A DNA stretch of 64,000 bases from Rikenellaceae bacterium (GTDB lineage: Bacteria > Bacteroidota > Bacteroidia > Bacteroidales > UBA932), in the NCBI GenBank assembly GCA_900769905.1, contig CAAGIL010000131.1, positions 1 to 64,000 of the forward strand, read 5' to 3'. Shown piece by piece: positions 8,890-16,718 of this stretch. The notes under the pieces are model-generated. The model ran no database searches. It had not been told where the DNA came from and saw only the letters and a program-made list of their open reading frames with translations. The position numbers and the translations under genes were made by a program. The stretch's first letter is position 1; every line of letters starts with the position of its first letter.

Positions 8890-11280
8890 ATGAAAGATAA
8901 AACAAGGAAAAAGATTGTCAAGTGGTTTTGGATCCTCGTGACGGCTCCGTTCGCAATACTTCTGCTTGCCCTGCTGCTGGTCGGGCTCTTCGCAAAAATC
9001 CCTTCATTCGAAGAGCTGGAGCACCCGGACAACAAGCTTGCGACCCAGGTGATAGCCGAAAACGGCGAGGTGCTGGCCACTTTCCATATTGAGAACAGGA
9101 CCTACGTGAGTTACGACGAGCTCTCCGAGCATCTCGTGAATGCCGCCGTCGCCACGGAGGACGCCCGTTTCTACAGACATTCCGGCATAGATATGCGCGG
9201 CCTCGCCCGTGTGGCGGTGAAGACCATACTGCTCGGTGACTCCAGCCAGGGCGGCGGAAGCACCATCACCCAGCAGCTTGCAAAGACCCTCTACCCGAGA
9301 AAGGAGGTGGACAGCAAAATCCCTGGCTGGTCCAAGGTGGTGATGGTGGGCACCAAGCTCAAGGAATGGATTACGGCAGTGAAGCTGGAGCGCGACTACA
9401 CCAAGGAGGAAATCGTGGATATGTACCTGAACTCCATATTCTTCGGAAGCGGAGCATACGGAGTCAAGGCTGCGTCCGAGACCTTCTTCGCCAAGGAGCC
9501 GGCCGACCTTACCGTGGAGGAGGCGGCGCTGCTCGTGGGAATGGTCAACAAGCCGACCCGCTACAACCCGGTGCTCAACCCTGACCGCTCCCTGGAAAGG
9601 CGCAACTTCGTGATCGGGCAGATGGCGAAGAACGGTTACATCACGGCGGCGGAGCGCGACTCCATAGTCCAGATTCCTATCCAGCTGACCTACCAGGTCC
9701 AGGACCACAATTCCGGACGCGCCCCTTATTTCAGGGATATGCTGCGCCGCGACATGTCGGCATCAAAGCCGAAGCGGGCCGATTACCAGTACGACGAGGA
9801 CTACAGCGCGGATTCCCTGCGCTGGCGCGATGACCCTATTTACGGATGGCTCAACAAGAACAAGAAGGCCGACGGCTCGAAGTACGACCTCGACAGGGAC
9901 GGCCTGCGCATATACACGACCATCAACTACAAGATGCAGCAGTACGCTGAGGAAGCGGTGGCCGAGCACCTTGGCGGCAACCTCCAGAAGAGTTTCGACA
10001 GGGAGGTGCGTTACAAGAAGAACAAGCCTTTCGCGAACGATGTGGATGCCAAGACCGAGCAGACCCTGATGAAGCAGGCTCGCCGCTGGAGCGACCGCTA
10101 CCGTATGCAGCACAAGGCCGGCGTGAGCGACGAAGAAATCTACGCCCAGTTCAGCAAGCCGGTGAAAATGCGTGTGTTTGCCTGGAATTCAAAGGGTTAC
10201 GCCGATACAACGATGACCCCGGACGATTCCATACGCTACTACAAGTCCATACTCAGGTGCGGTTTCGTGGCCATTGAGCCGGTGACCGGATACGTGAAGG
10301 CATACGTCGGCGGACCGAACTACCGCTACTTCAAGTACGACAACGTCCGTCAGGGCAAGCGACAGATCGGTTCCACGGTGAAGCCTTTCCTCTACACCCT
10401 GGCGATGCAGGAAGGTCTCACCCCTTGCGACAAGGTGGTGAACCAGCCTCAGACCTTCGTGCTCTTCGACGGCACCACCTGGACCCCTCGAAGCACGGAC
10501 AAGGAGGAGTGGATAGGCCAGACCGTCACCCTGCGCTGGGGTCTTGCCCACAGTTCCAACAATATCTCCGCCTTCCTGATGAAGGAACTCGGACCTGCGG
10601 CCCTCGTGAGAATGATGCACCAGATGGGTGTGAAGACCCATATAGATGAGGTGTACTCGCTCTGCGTAGGTCCGGCCGAGGTGAACGTGTTCGATATGGT
10701 TGCGGCCTACAACACCTTCCCGTCAATGGGTACCTATGCCACACCTCAGTACGTCACCAGGATTACCGACAATGACGGCAGGACCATAGGGGAGTACTCC
10801 AACCAGAAGCGTGAGGCAATCTCCGAGCAGACGGCATACCTTATGATCAACCTTATGAGCGGAGTCATCAATGAGGGCACCGGTTCCCGCCTGCGCTCGG
10901 TTTACGGCCTGCGCGGAGAAATCGCAGGAAAGACCGGAACCACCAACGACAACTCCGACGGCTGGTTCATAGGCTACACCCCGAACATCACCGCAGGCGT
11001 GTGGGTAGGTGGCGAGGACAGGCAGGTGCACTTCAACTCCCTGGCCCTGGGAAGCGGTTCCAACATGGCCCTTCCTATCTGGGGCATATGGATGAAGAAG
11101 TGCCTCTCTGACAGGACTATAGGCTGGTCTATGGAGAACGACCGCTTCACCGTGCCTTCCACCGGAGACTTCAACTTCGACTGCTCCACCCAGGGTGTGG
11201 CTCTGGGCGGTTACAACGAAGAGGCACCTGCCGAAGGTGAATCCGGAGGGGAAACAGAAGAAGACTACTATTTCAATTGA
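8890..11280 (+). CDS. mrcA: Class A penicillin-binding protein 1A (transglycosylase/transpeptidase)
   Basis: This bifunctional enzyme polymerises and cross-links peptidoglycan. The 796-aa protein has a short cytoplasmic tail, one membrane helix (about residues 12-36) and a GT51 transglycosylase domain with the catalytic Glu in VATEDARFYRHSG (about Glu90) and GGGSTITQQLAKTLY. The transpeptidase domain has STVK (Ser about 495), SSNN and KTGTTND (Lys about 681). I chose the ATG at 8890 because it follows a promoter box and gives the typical basic N-terminus. ddl follows 8 bases after the stop, so the pair forms a wall-synthesis operon. Confidence 0.95.
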   Translation: MKDKTRKKIVKWFWILVTAPFAILLLALLLVGLFAKIPSFEELEHPDNKLATQVIAENGEVLATFHIENRTYVSYDELSEHLVNAAVATEDARFYRHSGIDMRGLARVAVKTILLGDSSQGGGSTITQQLAKTLYPRKEVDSKIPGWSKVVMVGTKLKEWITAVKLERDYTKEEIVDMYLNSIFFGSGAYGVKAASETFFAKEPADLTVEEAALLVGMVNKPTRYNPVLNPDRSLERRNFVIGQMAKNGYITAAERDSIVQIPIQLTYQVQDHNSGRAPYFRDMLRRDMSASKPKRADYQYDEDYSADSLRWRDDPIYGWLNKNKKADGSKYDLDRDGLRIYTTINYKMQQYAEEAVAEHLGGNLQKSFDREVRYKKNKPFANDVDAKTEQTLMKQARRWSDRYRMQHKAGVSDEEIYAQFSKPVKMRVFAWNSKGYADTTMTPDDSIRYYKSILRCGFVAIEPVTGYVKAYVGGPNYRYFKYDNVRQGKRQIGSTVKPFLYTLAMQEGLTPCDKVVNQPQTFVLFDGTTWTPRSTDKEEWIGQTVTLRWGLAHSSNNISAFLMKELGPAALVRMMHQMGVKTHIDEVYSLCVGPAEVNVFDMVAAYNTFPSMGTYATPQYVTRITDNDGRTIGEYSNQKREAISEQTAYLMINLMSGVINEGTGSRLRSVYGLRGEIAGKTGTTNDNSDGWFIGYTPNITAGVWVGGEDRQVHFNSLALGSGSNMALPIWGIWMKKCLSDRTIGWSMENDRFTVPSTGDFNFDCSTQGVALGGYNEEAPAEGESGGETEEDYYFN

Positions 11281-11288
11281 TATTTCAT

Positions 11289-12305
11289 ATGGGAAAGTAT
11301 CAGACCATTGCAGTGATCTATGGCAGCGACTCCTCCGAGTGCGAGGTGTCCTGCAGGAGCGGGGAATTCGTTGCCTCCCGCATTGACGGCAACGAGTACG
11401 ACATCTATGAGATTTATGCCCGCTTCGGCAAATGGTCTCTGGTGGCTTGCAAGAAGAAGAATTCGATGCGCGTGACTTTTCCCGAGGGCGCAAGGCCGTC
11501 GGTGGACAAGAACGACTTTTCTGTCAACGTGCTTGGAGAGAAGGTCAGGTTCGACTATGCCTACATAGTCCAGCACGGTGCCCCGGGCGAGACAGGCCAG
11601 CTTCAGGGCTATCTGGAGATGATGGACATCCCTTTCAGCTGCTGCGGCTCGTATGAAAGTGCGGTGGCATTCGACAAATATGCCTGCAAGTCCAACGTAC
11701 GCGAGAGCGGGCTGGTGCTTTGTGCTCCCGACTGCTATGTGAGGAAGGGTATGGATCTCGATGCCGTCTGCGGCAAGGCGGCCGAAAGCCTCAGTTTCCC
11801 TGTGTTCGTGAAGCCTACCAGAGGCGGGTCCAGCTTCGGTGTGACTATGGTGAAGGAGGCTGACGAACTCCTCCCTGCGGTGCAGTTCGCCTTCTCCGAA
11901 GGCCCTGGAGTGCTGATTGAGCAGGGGGTTCACGGAAGGGAACTTACCTGCGCCGTGTATTTCGACGGAAAGGAGGTCAGGGCTCTGCCGATTATTGAAA
12001 TCGTCACCCAGAACGAATATTTCGACTACGATGCCAAGTACAACGGCCACAGCTGCGAAATCTGCCCTGCAGAGGTGGATGATGAAGTCAGGGAACTCGT
12101 GCAGAAGACCAGCTGCGGACTCTACTCCCTGCTGGGATGCAAGGGCGTGGTGCGTATGGACTATATAATGGCTTCTGACGGGCTCTATTTCCTGGAAGTG
12201 AACACTATCCCGGGAATGACCAGTGCCTCCCTTGTGCCTAAGATGGTGCGCACTGCCGGCCTGGATATGACCGAATTCCTTACCACGATAATTGAAAACT
12301 CATAG
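11289..12305 (+). CDS. ddl: D-alanine--D-alanine ligase
   Basis: Ddl joins two D-Ala with ATP to make the dipeptide for UDP-MurNAc-pentapeptide in the cytosol. The 338-aa product has the ATP-grasp layout. An N-terminal domain precedes FPVFVKPTRGGSSFGVTMV (ATP-binding loop). Near the C-terminus are VVRMDYIMASDGLYFLEVNT and IPGMTSASLVPKM, the conserved magnesium/substrate region. The ATG at 11289 follows the PBP stop by 8 bases. The N-terminal motif is somewhat divergent from E. coli DdlB, but the active-site segments are intact. Confidence 0.92.
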   Translation: MGKYQTIAVIYGSDSSECEVSCRSGEFVASRIDGNEYDIYEIYARFGKWSLVACKKKNSMRVTFPEGARPSVDKNDFSVNVLGEKVRFDYAYIVQHGAPGETGQLQGYLEMMDIPFSCCGSYESAVAFDKYACKSNVRESGLVLCAPDCYVRKGMDLDAVCGKAAESLSFPVFVKPTRGGSSFGVTMVKEADELLPAVQFAFSEGPGVLIEQGVHGRELTCAVYFDGKEVRALPIIEIVTQNEYFDYDAKYNGHSCEICPAEVDDEVRELVQKTSCGLYSLLGCKGVVRMDYIMASDGLYFLEVNTIPGMTSASLVPKMVRTAGLDMTEFLTTIIENS

Positions 12306-12307
12306 CT

Positions 12308-13204
12308 GTGCTGCTCGCGGATTTCATAAAGGACTCGATGCAGCGGCTGTCTGCCATATACCCTTCGCCTGAGGCGAGGGGTATTCTCGCTATCCTCTGC
12401 GAGGAGCGTCTGGGGGTGAAGAGCTATACCCACATAGTGGAACCCGGCTATGAGATTGACCCTGAGGCGCTTGATGGTCTGCTCTCGGATATGGACCGCC
12501 TGGCTGCCGCCGAGCCCGTGCAGTATGTTCTGGGCTTTGCGGATTTCTGCGGCCGCCGTTTTGCCGTGAGCCCGGATGTGCTCATTCCCCGTCCCGAGAC
12601 CGAAGACCTGGTGGCCCTCGCTCTGGACCTGCTTCACTCCCGCCCGCATTCTCCCCGTGTCCTTGACTTGTGCACCGGTTCGGGCTGCATAGCCTGGTCC
12701 GTTGCCCTCGGTATGCGCGATGCCCGTGTGTGCGCCGTGGACATATCCCTGCCTGCACTCGAGCTCGCGGGCTCCCAGTTTTCCTCCCGGGACTGCTCCG
12801 TCATCCCGTGCAACGAGCCCCTTTTCGTGCTCGGGGATGTGTTGTCCGATTCCGTTCCGGATGAGGTCCTGGGCCTTGCGCCTTATGACCTGGTGCTCGC
12901 AAACCCTCCGTATGTGCGCGAGTCGGAGCGTGACGCGATGCGCCGCAACGTGCTGGAATATGAACCAGGGCTCGCCCTTTTCGTGCCGGACCGCGACCCT
13001 CTGCTCTTCTATGAGCATATTGCTTGCTGGATGGACAGGCTTCTGGCGCCGGGCGGCTCCGCAATCATGGAAATCAACGAGGAACTCGGGGAAGAGACCC
13101 TGTCCCTGCTGAAAACCCATTCCTGCGCTTCCGGCCCGGACGCGCAACTGCGCCTCATACGCGACTTCCGCGGCAAAACCCGCTTCCTTGCGCTGAATGT
13201 TTAA
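12308..13204 (+). CDS. prmC: Release factor glutamine N5-methyltransferase
   Basis: PrmC methylates the GGQ glutamine of peptide release factors using S-adenosylmethionine. The 298-aa product has a helical N-terminal domain with the conserved PVQYVLGFADFCGRRFAVSP segment, then LIPRPETEDLV. The Rossmann domain has VLDLCTGSGCIAWSVAL (SAM loop) and NPPY (about residue 199), the glutamine-binding signature. It starts at a GTG two bases after the ddl stop, so it is probably translated from the same transcript. The stop overlaps the tRNA-Leu terminator on the other strand. Confidence 0.93.
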   Translation: MLLADFIKDSMQRLSAIYPSPEARGILAILCEERLGVKSYTHIVEPGYEIDPEALDGLLSDMDRLAAAEPVQYVLGFADFCGRRFAVSPDVLIPRPETEDLVALALDLLHSRPHSPRVLDLCTGSGCIAWSVALGMRDARVCAVDISLPALELAGSQFSSRDCSVIPCNEPLFVLGDVLSDSVPDEVLGLAPYDLVLANPPYVRESERDAMRRNVLEYEPGLALFVPDRDPLLFYEHIACWMDRLLAPGGSAIMEINEELGEETLSLLKTHSCASGPDAQLRLIRDFRGKTRFLALNV

Positions 13205-13236
13205 AAAAAAGAGGCAGTATCAGGCGATACTGTCTC
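13203..13236 (-). terminator. Rho-independent terminator of tRNA-Leu
   Basis: An 11-bp stem (13211-13221 with 13226-13236, one G-T pair, loop AGGC) is followed on the minus strand by CC-free sequence ending in eight U (13203-13210). It lies 5 bases past the tRNA 3' end. The same hairpin sits at the end of prmC, but without a U tract on that strand. Confidence 0.85.
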
Positions 13237-13240
13237 GAAG

Positions 13241-13325
13241 TGCCTCGGATGAGACTCGAACTCACACGGACATTGCTGCCCAAGGGATTTTAAGTCCCTC
13301 GTGTCTACCATTCCACCACCAAGGC
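13241..13325 (-). tRNA. tRNA-Leu (anticodon UAA)
   Basis: The minus strand folds as a complete tRNA with a 7-bp acceptor stem (GCCTTGG with CCGAGGC) and discriminator A at 13241. It has a D-arm, an anticodon stem AGGGA/TCCCT around loop CTTAAAA (anticodon at 13290-13292), a short variable arm typical of class II Leu tRNA and a T-arm with GTTCGAGTC. CCA is not encoded. A Rho-independent terminator follows. Confidence 0.96.
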
Positions 13326-13356
13326 GTCCTGCAAAGATACGAAAAGAAATGGAATT

Positions 13357-13815
13357 CTAGTCAATCTGTGCCTCAAGACCTGAAACAATGCGCACCAAAT
13401 CCTTGGTCGGGCCTTCAATCTCCACGCCAGGGGCTGTGATGCGGCAGGTCAGAGTGTCTTCCCACATCTTCAGCGCGCGGCTGAGTCCGGAGCGGCGCAC
13501 ATAGCAGAGCCCTTCCTCTCCCAAATCTTTGCTGAGTCTGTAGCCGTGAAGGTCCATCACGTGGTCAAGTCTTGCCTTGACATCGGCCGGCTCGCCATAC
13601 AGATGGGCCGTGCGGGTGCTGTAGCCCATACGCGGATAAAGAGCAGCCAGGACTGCCGCCACCAGGGCTATCTGCCAGTAGGAGTCGTAGCCGTTCTTGA
13701 ACATGGTTTCGAAATCGGCTTCCACGAGCCCGGTTACAATCAATGCCGCAATCACCAAAGCCAGGATGATAAGCAGATAAAGGAAGTATTTGAGTGATCT
13801 TACAAGATATTTCAT
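13357..13815 (-). CDS. Small membrane protein of unknown function
   Basis: I do not recognise this 152-aa protein. It starts with a basic segment followed by two hydrophobic helices (about residues 10-32 and 45-62). A soluble C-terminal domain of about 85 residues has mixed charge and no obvious catalytic motif. I chose the ATG at 13815 because a TAnnTTTG box lies 22 bases upstream; in-frame codons before that would precede the promoter. It is divergent from the coiled-coil membrane gene at 13891 and might share its regulation. Confidence 0.7.
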   Translation of the reverse strand: MKYLVRSLKYFLYLLIILALVIAALIVTGLVEADFETMFKNGYDSYWQIALVAAVLAALYPRMGYSTRTAHLYGEPADVKARLDHVMDLHGYRLSKDLGEEGLCYVRRSGLSRALKMWEDTLTCRITAPGVEIEGPTKDLVRIVSGLEAQID

Positions 13816-13836
13816 ATTCTGACATTTTAGCAGCTT

Positions 13837-13844
13837 CAAAGTTA
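13837..13844 (-). promoter_or_regulatory. Bacteroidota -7 promoter box for the 152-aa membrane protein
   Basis: The minus strand reads TAACTTTG, matching TAnnTTTG, 22 bases before the ATG at 13815. Confidence 0.5.
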
Positions 13845-13857
13845 GCACAATATTTGT

Positions 13858-13865
13858 TATTTTTG
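13858..13865 (+). promoter_or_regulatory. Bacteroidota -7 promoter box for the coiled-coil membrane protein
   Basis: TATTTTTG followed by C matches TAnnTTTG, 25 bases before the ATG at 13891. It is back to back with the box at 13837-13844. Confidence 0.55.
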
Positions 13866-13890
13866 CACCTGAAAACAAATTTATTCAATT

Positions 13891-14805
13891 ATGGAAAGAG
13901 AAGATCCACTCGAGAGACTTGAGAGAAAGGAACTCGAAAAGAAATCCAACGCCGGCCTCAAGGCCGCGACGATTGCAATGGCTGCAGTGGCAATTGCCCT
14001 TGCTGCCGTGCTCATTTATATCCTCCGTTCAAAGAACGCCCTCGTCAGCGAACTCAACGAAGAGAAGCAGGATCTTACCGAACAGATAATGGCCCTGCAG
14101 AGCGACTACGAAGGGCTCTCTTCAGAATATGACATCATCAACGCCCAGCTCGACTCCTCCAGGGAGGAGATTGCCCAGCTGGTGGAGCGCGTGAAGAAGA
14201 CCGAAGCCACCAACCGTGCAAAAATCCGCCAGTACGAAAAGGAACTCGGCACCCTCCGCTCCATTATGAAGGGTTACATAGTCCAGATTGACTCGCTCAA
14301 CACCCTCAACCACAAGCTTACCCAGGAGGCGGCATCCGCCCGCAGGGAAGCGGCTGAGAGCAAGCGTCTCAATGAGGAGTTGACCCAGCAGGTGGAAGAT
14401 CTCGCCGGCAGGGTAAGCGTGGGAGCAGTGCTCAAGGCGCGAGGCATCAGTCTTGAAGCCTACAACGCTTCGGACAAGCTCACCGACCGCAGCAGCAAGG
14501 TGGTGCGTCTGCTCGTGAACCTCACCCTCGTGGAGAATGAGCTTGCTGAACGCGGGCCGGTGCGTGTCTATGTCAGGGTTACCGACCCGAACGGAGAACT
14601 GCTGCTCGACGGCAAGTCAGGCAACTTCGATTTCGAAGGCCAGACCCTCAGGGCGAGTGCCTCCCGCGAGGTGGATTACCAGGGCGCGGAGGTTGACCTT
14701 GGCATTTATGTCAACAACATTCCGGAGTTCACCAAGGGTATCTACACTGTGGAGTGCTACACTCTCCAGTCCCGCCTCGGCTCGGCAGAACTGCTTCTGA
14801 GATAA
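13891..14805 (+). CDS. Membrane-anchored coiled-coil protein of unknown function
   Basis: The 304-aa product has a charged N-terminus, one membrane helix (about residues 25-45) and a long heptad-like coiled coil rich in Glu, Lys, Leu and Gln (about 50-175). A beta-rich C-terminal domain of about 120 residues contains VRVYVRVTDPNGELLLDG. The topology suggests an inner-membrane anchor with a periplasmic rod and head. No enzyme motif is seen. Similar proteins occur in Bacteroidota, but I cannot name a family. Its stop overlaps the hemW start (TAATG), so the two are translationally coupled. Confidence 0.8.
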   Translation: MEREDPLERLERKELEKKSNAGLKAATIAMAAVAIALAAVLIYILRSKNALVSELNEEKQDLTEQIMALQSDYEGLSSEYDIINAQLDSSREEIAQLVERVKKTEATNRAKIRQYEKELGTLRSIMKGYIVQIDSLNTLNHKLTQEAASARREAAESKRLNEELTQQVEDLAGRVSVGAVLKARGISLEAYNASDKLTDRSSKVVRLLVNLTLVENELAERGPVRVYVRVTDPNGELLLDGKSGNFDFEGQTLRASASREVDYQGAEVDLGIYVNNIPEFTKGIYTVECYTLQSRLGSAELLLR

Positions 14806-15887
14806 TGATTTATATCCACGTCCCTTTCTGCCGCAGTTTCTGCGTGTACTGCGATTTCTATTCCGAAATCGCCTGTCGTGGAGGGGATGGGAAGCTGTTC
14901 GGAGCCTATGCCGACTCTCTCTGCCGGGAAATCGACACCCGCGCTGACGAGATACGCGAAACTCTGGGATACAACAGTCTCTACATAGGAGGCGGCACCC
15001 CTTCGGTGCTGCCTCTTGATGTTCTGGAACGCATCCTTCTCAAGTTGAGGGAATATGCTCCCGACTGGGATGAGTTCACCATTGAAGTGAATCCGGATGA
15101 CATCGTCAGCCGGGGGCCCGGCTATCTGCAGGGCTTGCGCCGGCTGGGTGTGAACCGGGTGAGTATGGGGGTGCAGTCGCTTGATGACGGGATACTGCGG
15201 AAAATGAACCGCCGCCACGATGCGGCAACGGCGATCGCTGCCTTCCGCCTGCTGCGCGAGGCCGGCTTCGATAACATAAGCCTGGATTTGATTTTCGGCG
15301 GCTTCGGGCTTGAACTCTCCACTCTTGATGTGACTCTCAGCACAATCCTTGAACTGCGTCCCGAGCATCTGTCCTCCTACCAGTTGAGCATAGAGGAAGG
15401 CAGCGCCCTGGCAGCAATGCTCTCTTGCGGGGAGTACAGTGAAATGCCTGAGCAGCAATGTCTTGCCCAGTATGAACTCATCTGCCGCCGTCTCTCTGAT
15501 GCCGGATATGAGCACTATGAAATCTCGAACTGGGCCCTGCCCGGCCGACGTGCCGGACACAACTCCGCATACTGGCGCCGCCTTCCGTATGTCGGGCTGG
15601 GACCTGGCGCCCACTCCCTGCTGGGAAATCGCCGCTCCTGGAATTCTCAGCAACTGTACGGTTGGACGCGCGAATGGGAAAGCCTCATCCCGGAGCAGGA
15701 ACGCGAGGAGAGCATAATGCTGGGGCTGCGCACCTCGGACGGGGTGGACCCGGATTTGTGCAGGCTGGAGGCCGTTGAGCGTCTGCTTGCCTGCGGGGAT
15801 CTGGAAATGAAAAATGCTCCCCGCAGGATACGCATCCCGGAGAGCAGATTCTTCGTCTCGGATCAGATTATTCTCGAACTGGTCTAG
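14805..15887 (+). CDS. hemW: Radical SAM protein HemW, heme chaperone (CPO-like)
   Basis: The product has the N-terminal radical-SAM iron-sulfur motif in YIHVPFCRSFCVYCDFYS (Cys9, Cys13, Cys16), then YIGGGTPSVL, the SAM glycine motif. It continues through the HemN/HemW family core (NRVSMGVQSLDDGILRKMNR) with a shortened C-terminal domain. At 360 aa it fits HemW, which inserts heme into target proteins, rather than true oxygen-independent coproporphyrinogen oxidase HemN, which is longer. The ATG at 14805 overlaps the upstream stop. The 3' end overlaps the DUF5020 gene by 4 bases. Confidence 0.88.
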   Translation: MIYIHVPFCRSFCVYCDFYSEIACRGGDGKLFGAYADSLCREIDTRADEIRETLGYNSLYIGGGTPSVLPLDVLERILLKLREYAPDWDEFTIEVNPDDIVSRGPGYLQGLRRLGVNRVSMGVQSLDDGILRKMNRRHDAATAIAAFRLLREAGFDNISLDLIFGGFGLELSTLDVTLSTILELRPEHLSSYQLSIEEGSALAAMLSCGEYSEMPEQQCLAQYELICRRLSDAGYEHYEISNWALPGRRAGHNSAYWRRLPYVGLGPGAHSLLGNRRSWNSQQLYGWTREWESLIPEQEREESIMLGLRTSDGVDPDLCRLEAVERLLACGDLEMKNAPRRIRIPESRFFVSDQIILELV

Positions 15888-16645
15888 AACACCCACTTGA
15901 TGCCGGCGCAGGGGCGGCAGCGGAAGCCCTTTGTGGTGGCGAAGTCGTAGGAAAGCTCCACTTCCCCGCCTATGTTGAGGTTCCTGCAACCGAAAAGATC
16001 GCCCACGTTGTACCAGAGCTGGGGTTCTGCGGTGAAGACAATCTGGGAAGTTTCCGGCAGCATTTCGCCGTAGCGGTCGTAGAAGAGCAGGTGCTCCTCC
16101 CACCAGAAATCCGCAAAGCCGGAGAAGCTCAGGCCCTTGAGTCCGAAAAGGTCCCGGGCTCCCCATACCAGGGTGAACTGGAGCGGAAGCTGGCTGTAGT
16201 AATCGGGATCGCTATAGGTGATATACTTATATAAGGCTTTGATGTTCAGCGTGTAGCGATAATCTTCGCTATGCAGGGCGAAGTCCACGCCGGCAAGGAA
16301 AGCATTGTTGATTGTATATCCCTTGTAAACGCCTCCGTTATACTCCAGGTGGAGGCTGAGAGGCGCGAGGAAGCTGTTCTGCCAAAAATTCAGGCAGCGG
16401 GCGATTTCCATATAGCTGCCGCTCGGGGCCTCGACATATCCGTTCCTGTCGCGGTAGTCGAAGTCGTGGTCTATGAAGAAGTAGGTATTGCCCCAGGGGT
16501 CGTTGTAAAAGCCTTCAAAAGTCGTGGTGACGTGCTGTCGGTCAGAGCCGAAGTCGTAGAGAATCTGGAGATTCGTCTGGGCTTTGGCGGAAAAGACGGA
16601 AAGCAGGGACGCGCACACTGCGGTGAAAATGAATGACCTTTTCAT
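15884..16645 (-). CDS. DUF5020-family outer-membrane protein
   Basis: The 253-aa product has a signal peptide (MKRSFIFTAVCASLLSVFSA, cleavage after AKA) and then a beta-rich chain with alternating aromatic residues ending in phenylalanine (AGIKWVF), as expected for an outer-membrane barrel. The segment LQILYDFGSDRQHVTTTFEG resembles DUF5020 proteins, which are Tsx-like barrels of Bacteroidota. The transported substrate is unknown. The gene has its own promoter box and is divergent from rnr. Confidence 0.85.
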   Translation of the reverse strand: MKRSFIFTAVCASLLSVFSAKAQTNLQILYDFGSDRQHVTTTFEGFYNDPWGNTYFFIDHDFDYRDRNGYVEAPSGSYMEIARCLNFWQNSFLAPLSLHLEYNGGVYKGYTINNAFLAGVDFALHSEDYRYTLNIKALYKYITYSDPDYYSQLPLQFTLVWGARDLFGLKGLSFSGFADFWWEEHLLFYDRYGEMLPETSQIVFTAEPQLWYNVGDLFGCRNLNIGGEVELSYDFATTKGFRCRPCAGIKWVF

Positions 16646-16673
16646 TTTATGAAGATAATGTTAACTAAATGCG

Positions 16674-16681
16674 CAAATTTA
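16674..16681 (-). promoter_or_regulatory. Bacteroidota -7 promoter box for the DUF5020 gene
   Basis: The minus strand reads TAAATTTG followed by C, matching TAnnTTTG, 29 bases before the ATG at 16645. Confidence 0.6.
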
Positions 16682-16703
16682 ACAATATTATCCAAGAAAT
16701 AAG

Positions 16704-16711
16704 TAACTTTG
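16704..16711 (+). promoter_or_regulatory. Bacteroidota -7 promoter box for rnr
   Basis: TAACTTTG followed by C matches TAnnTTTG. It ends only 7 bases before the rnr ATG at 16719, so the leader would be nearly absent. Confidence 0.55.
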
Positions 16712-16718
16712 CCATTGT

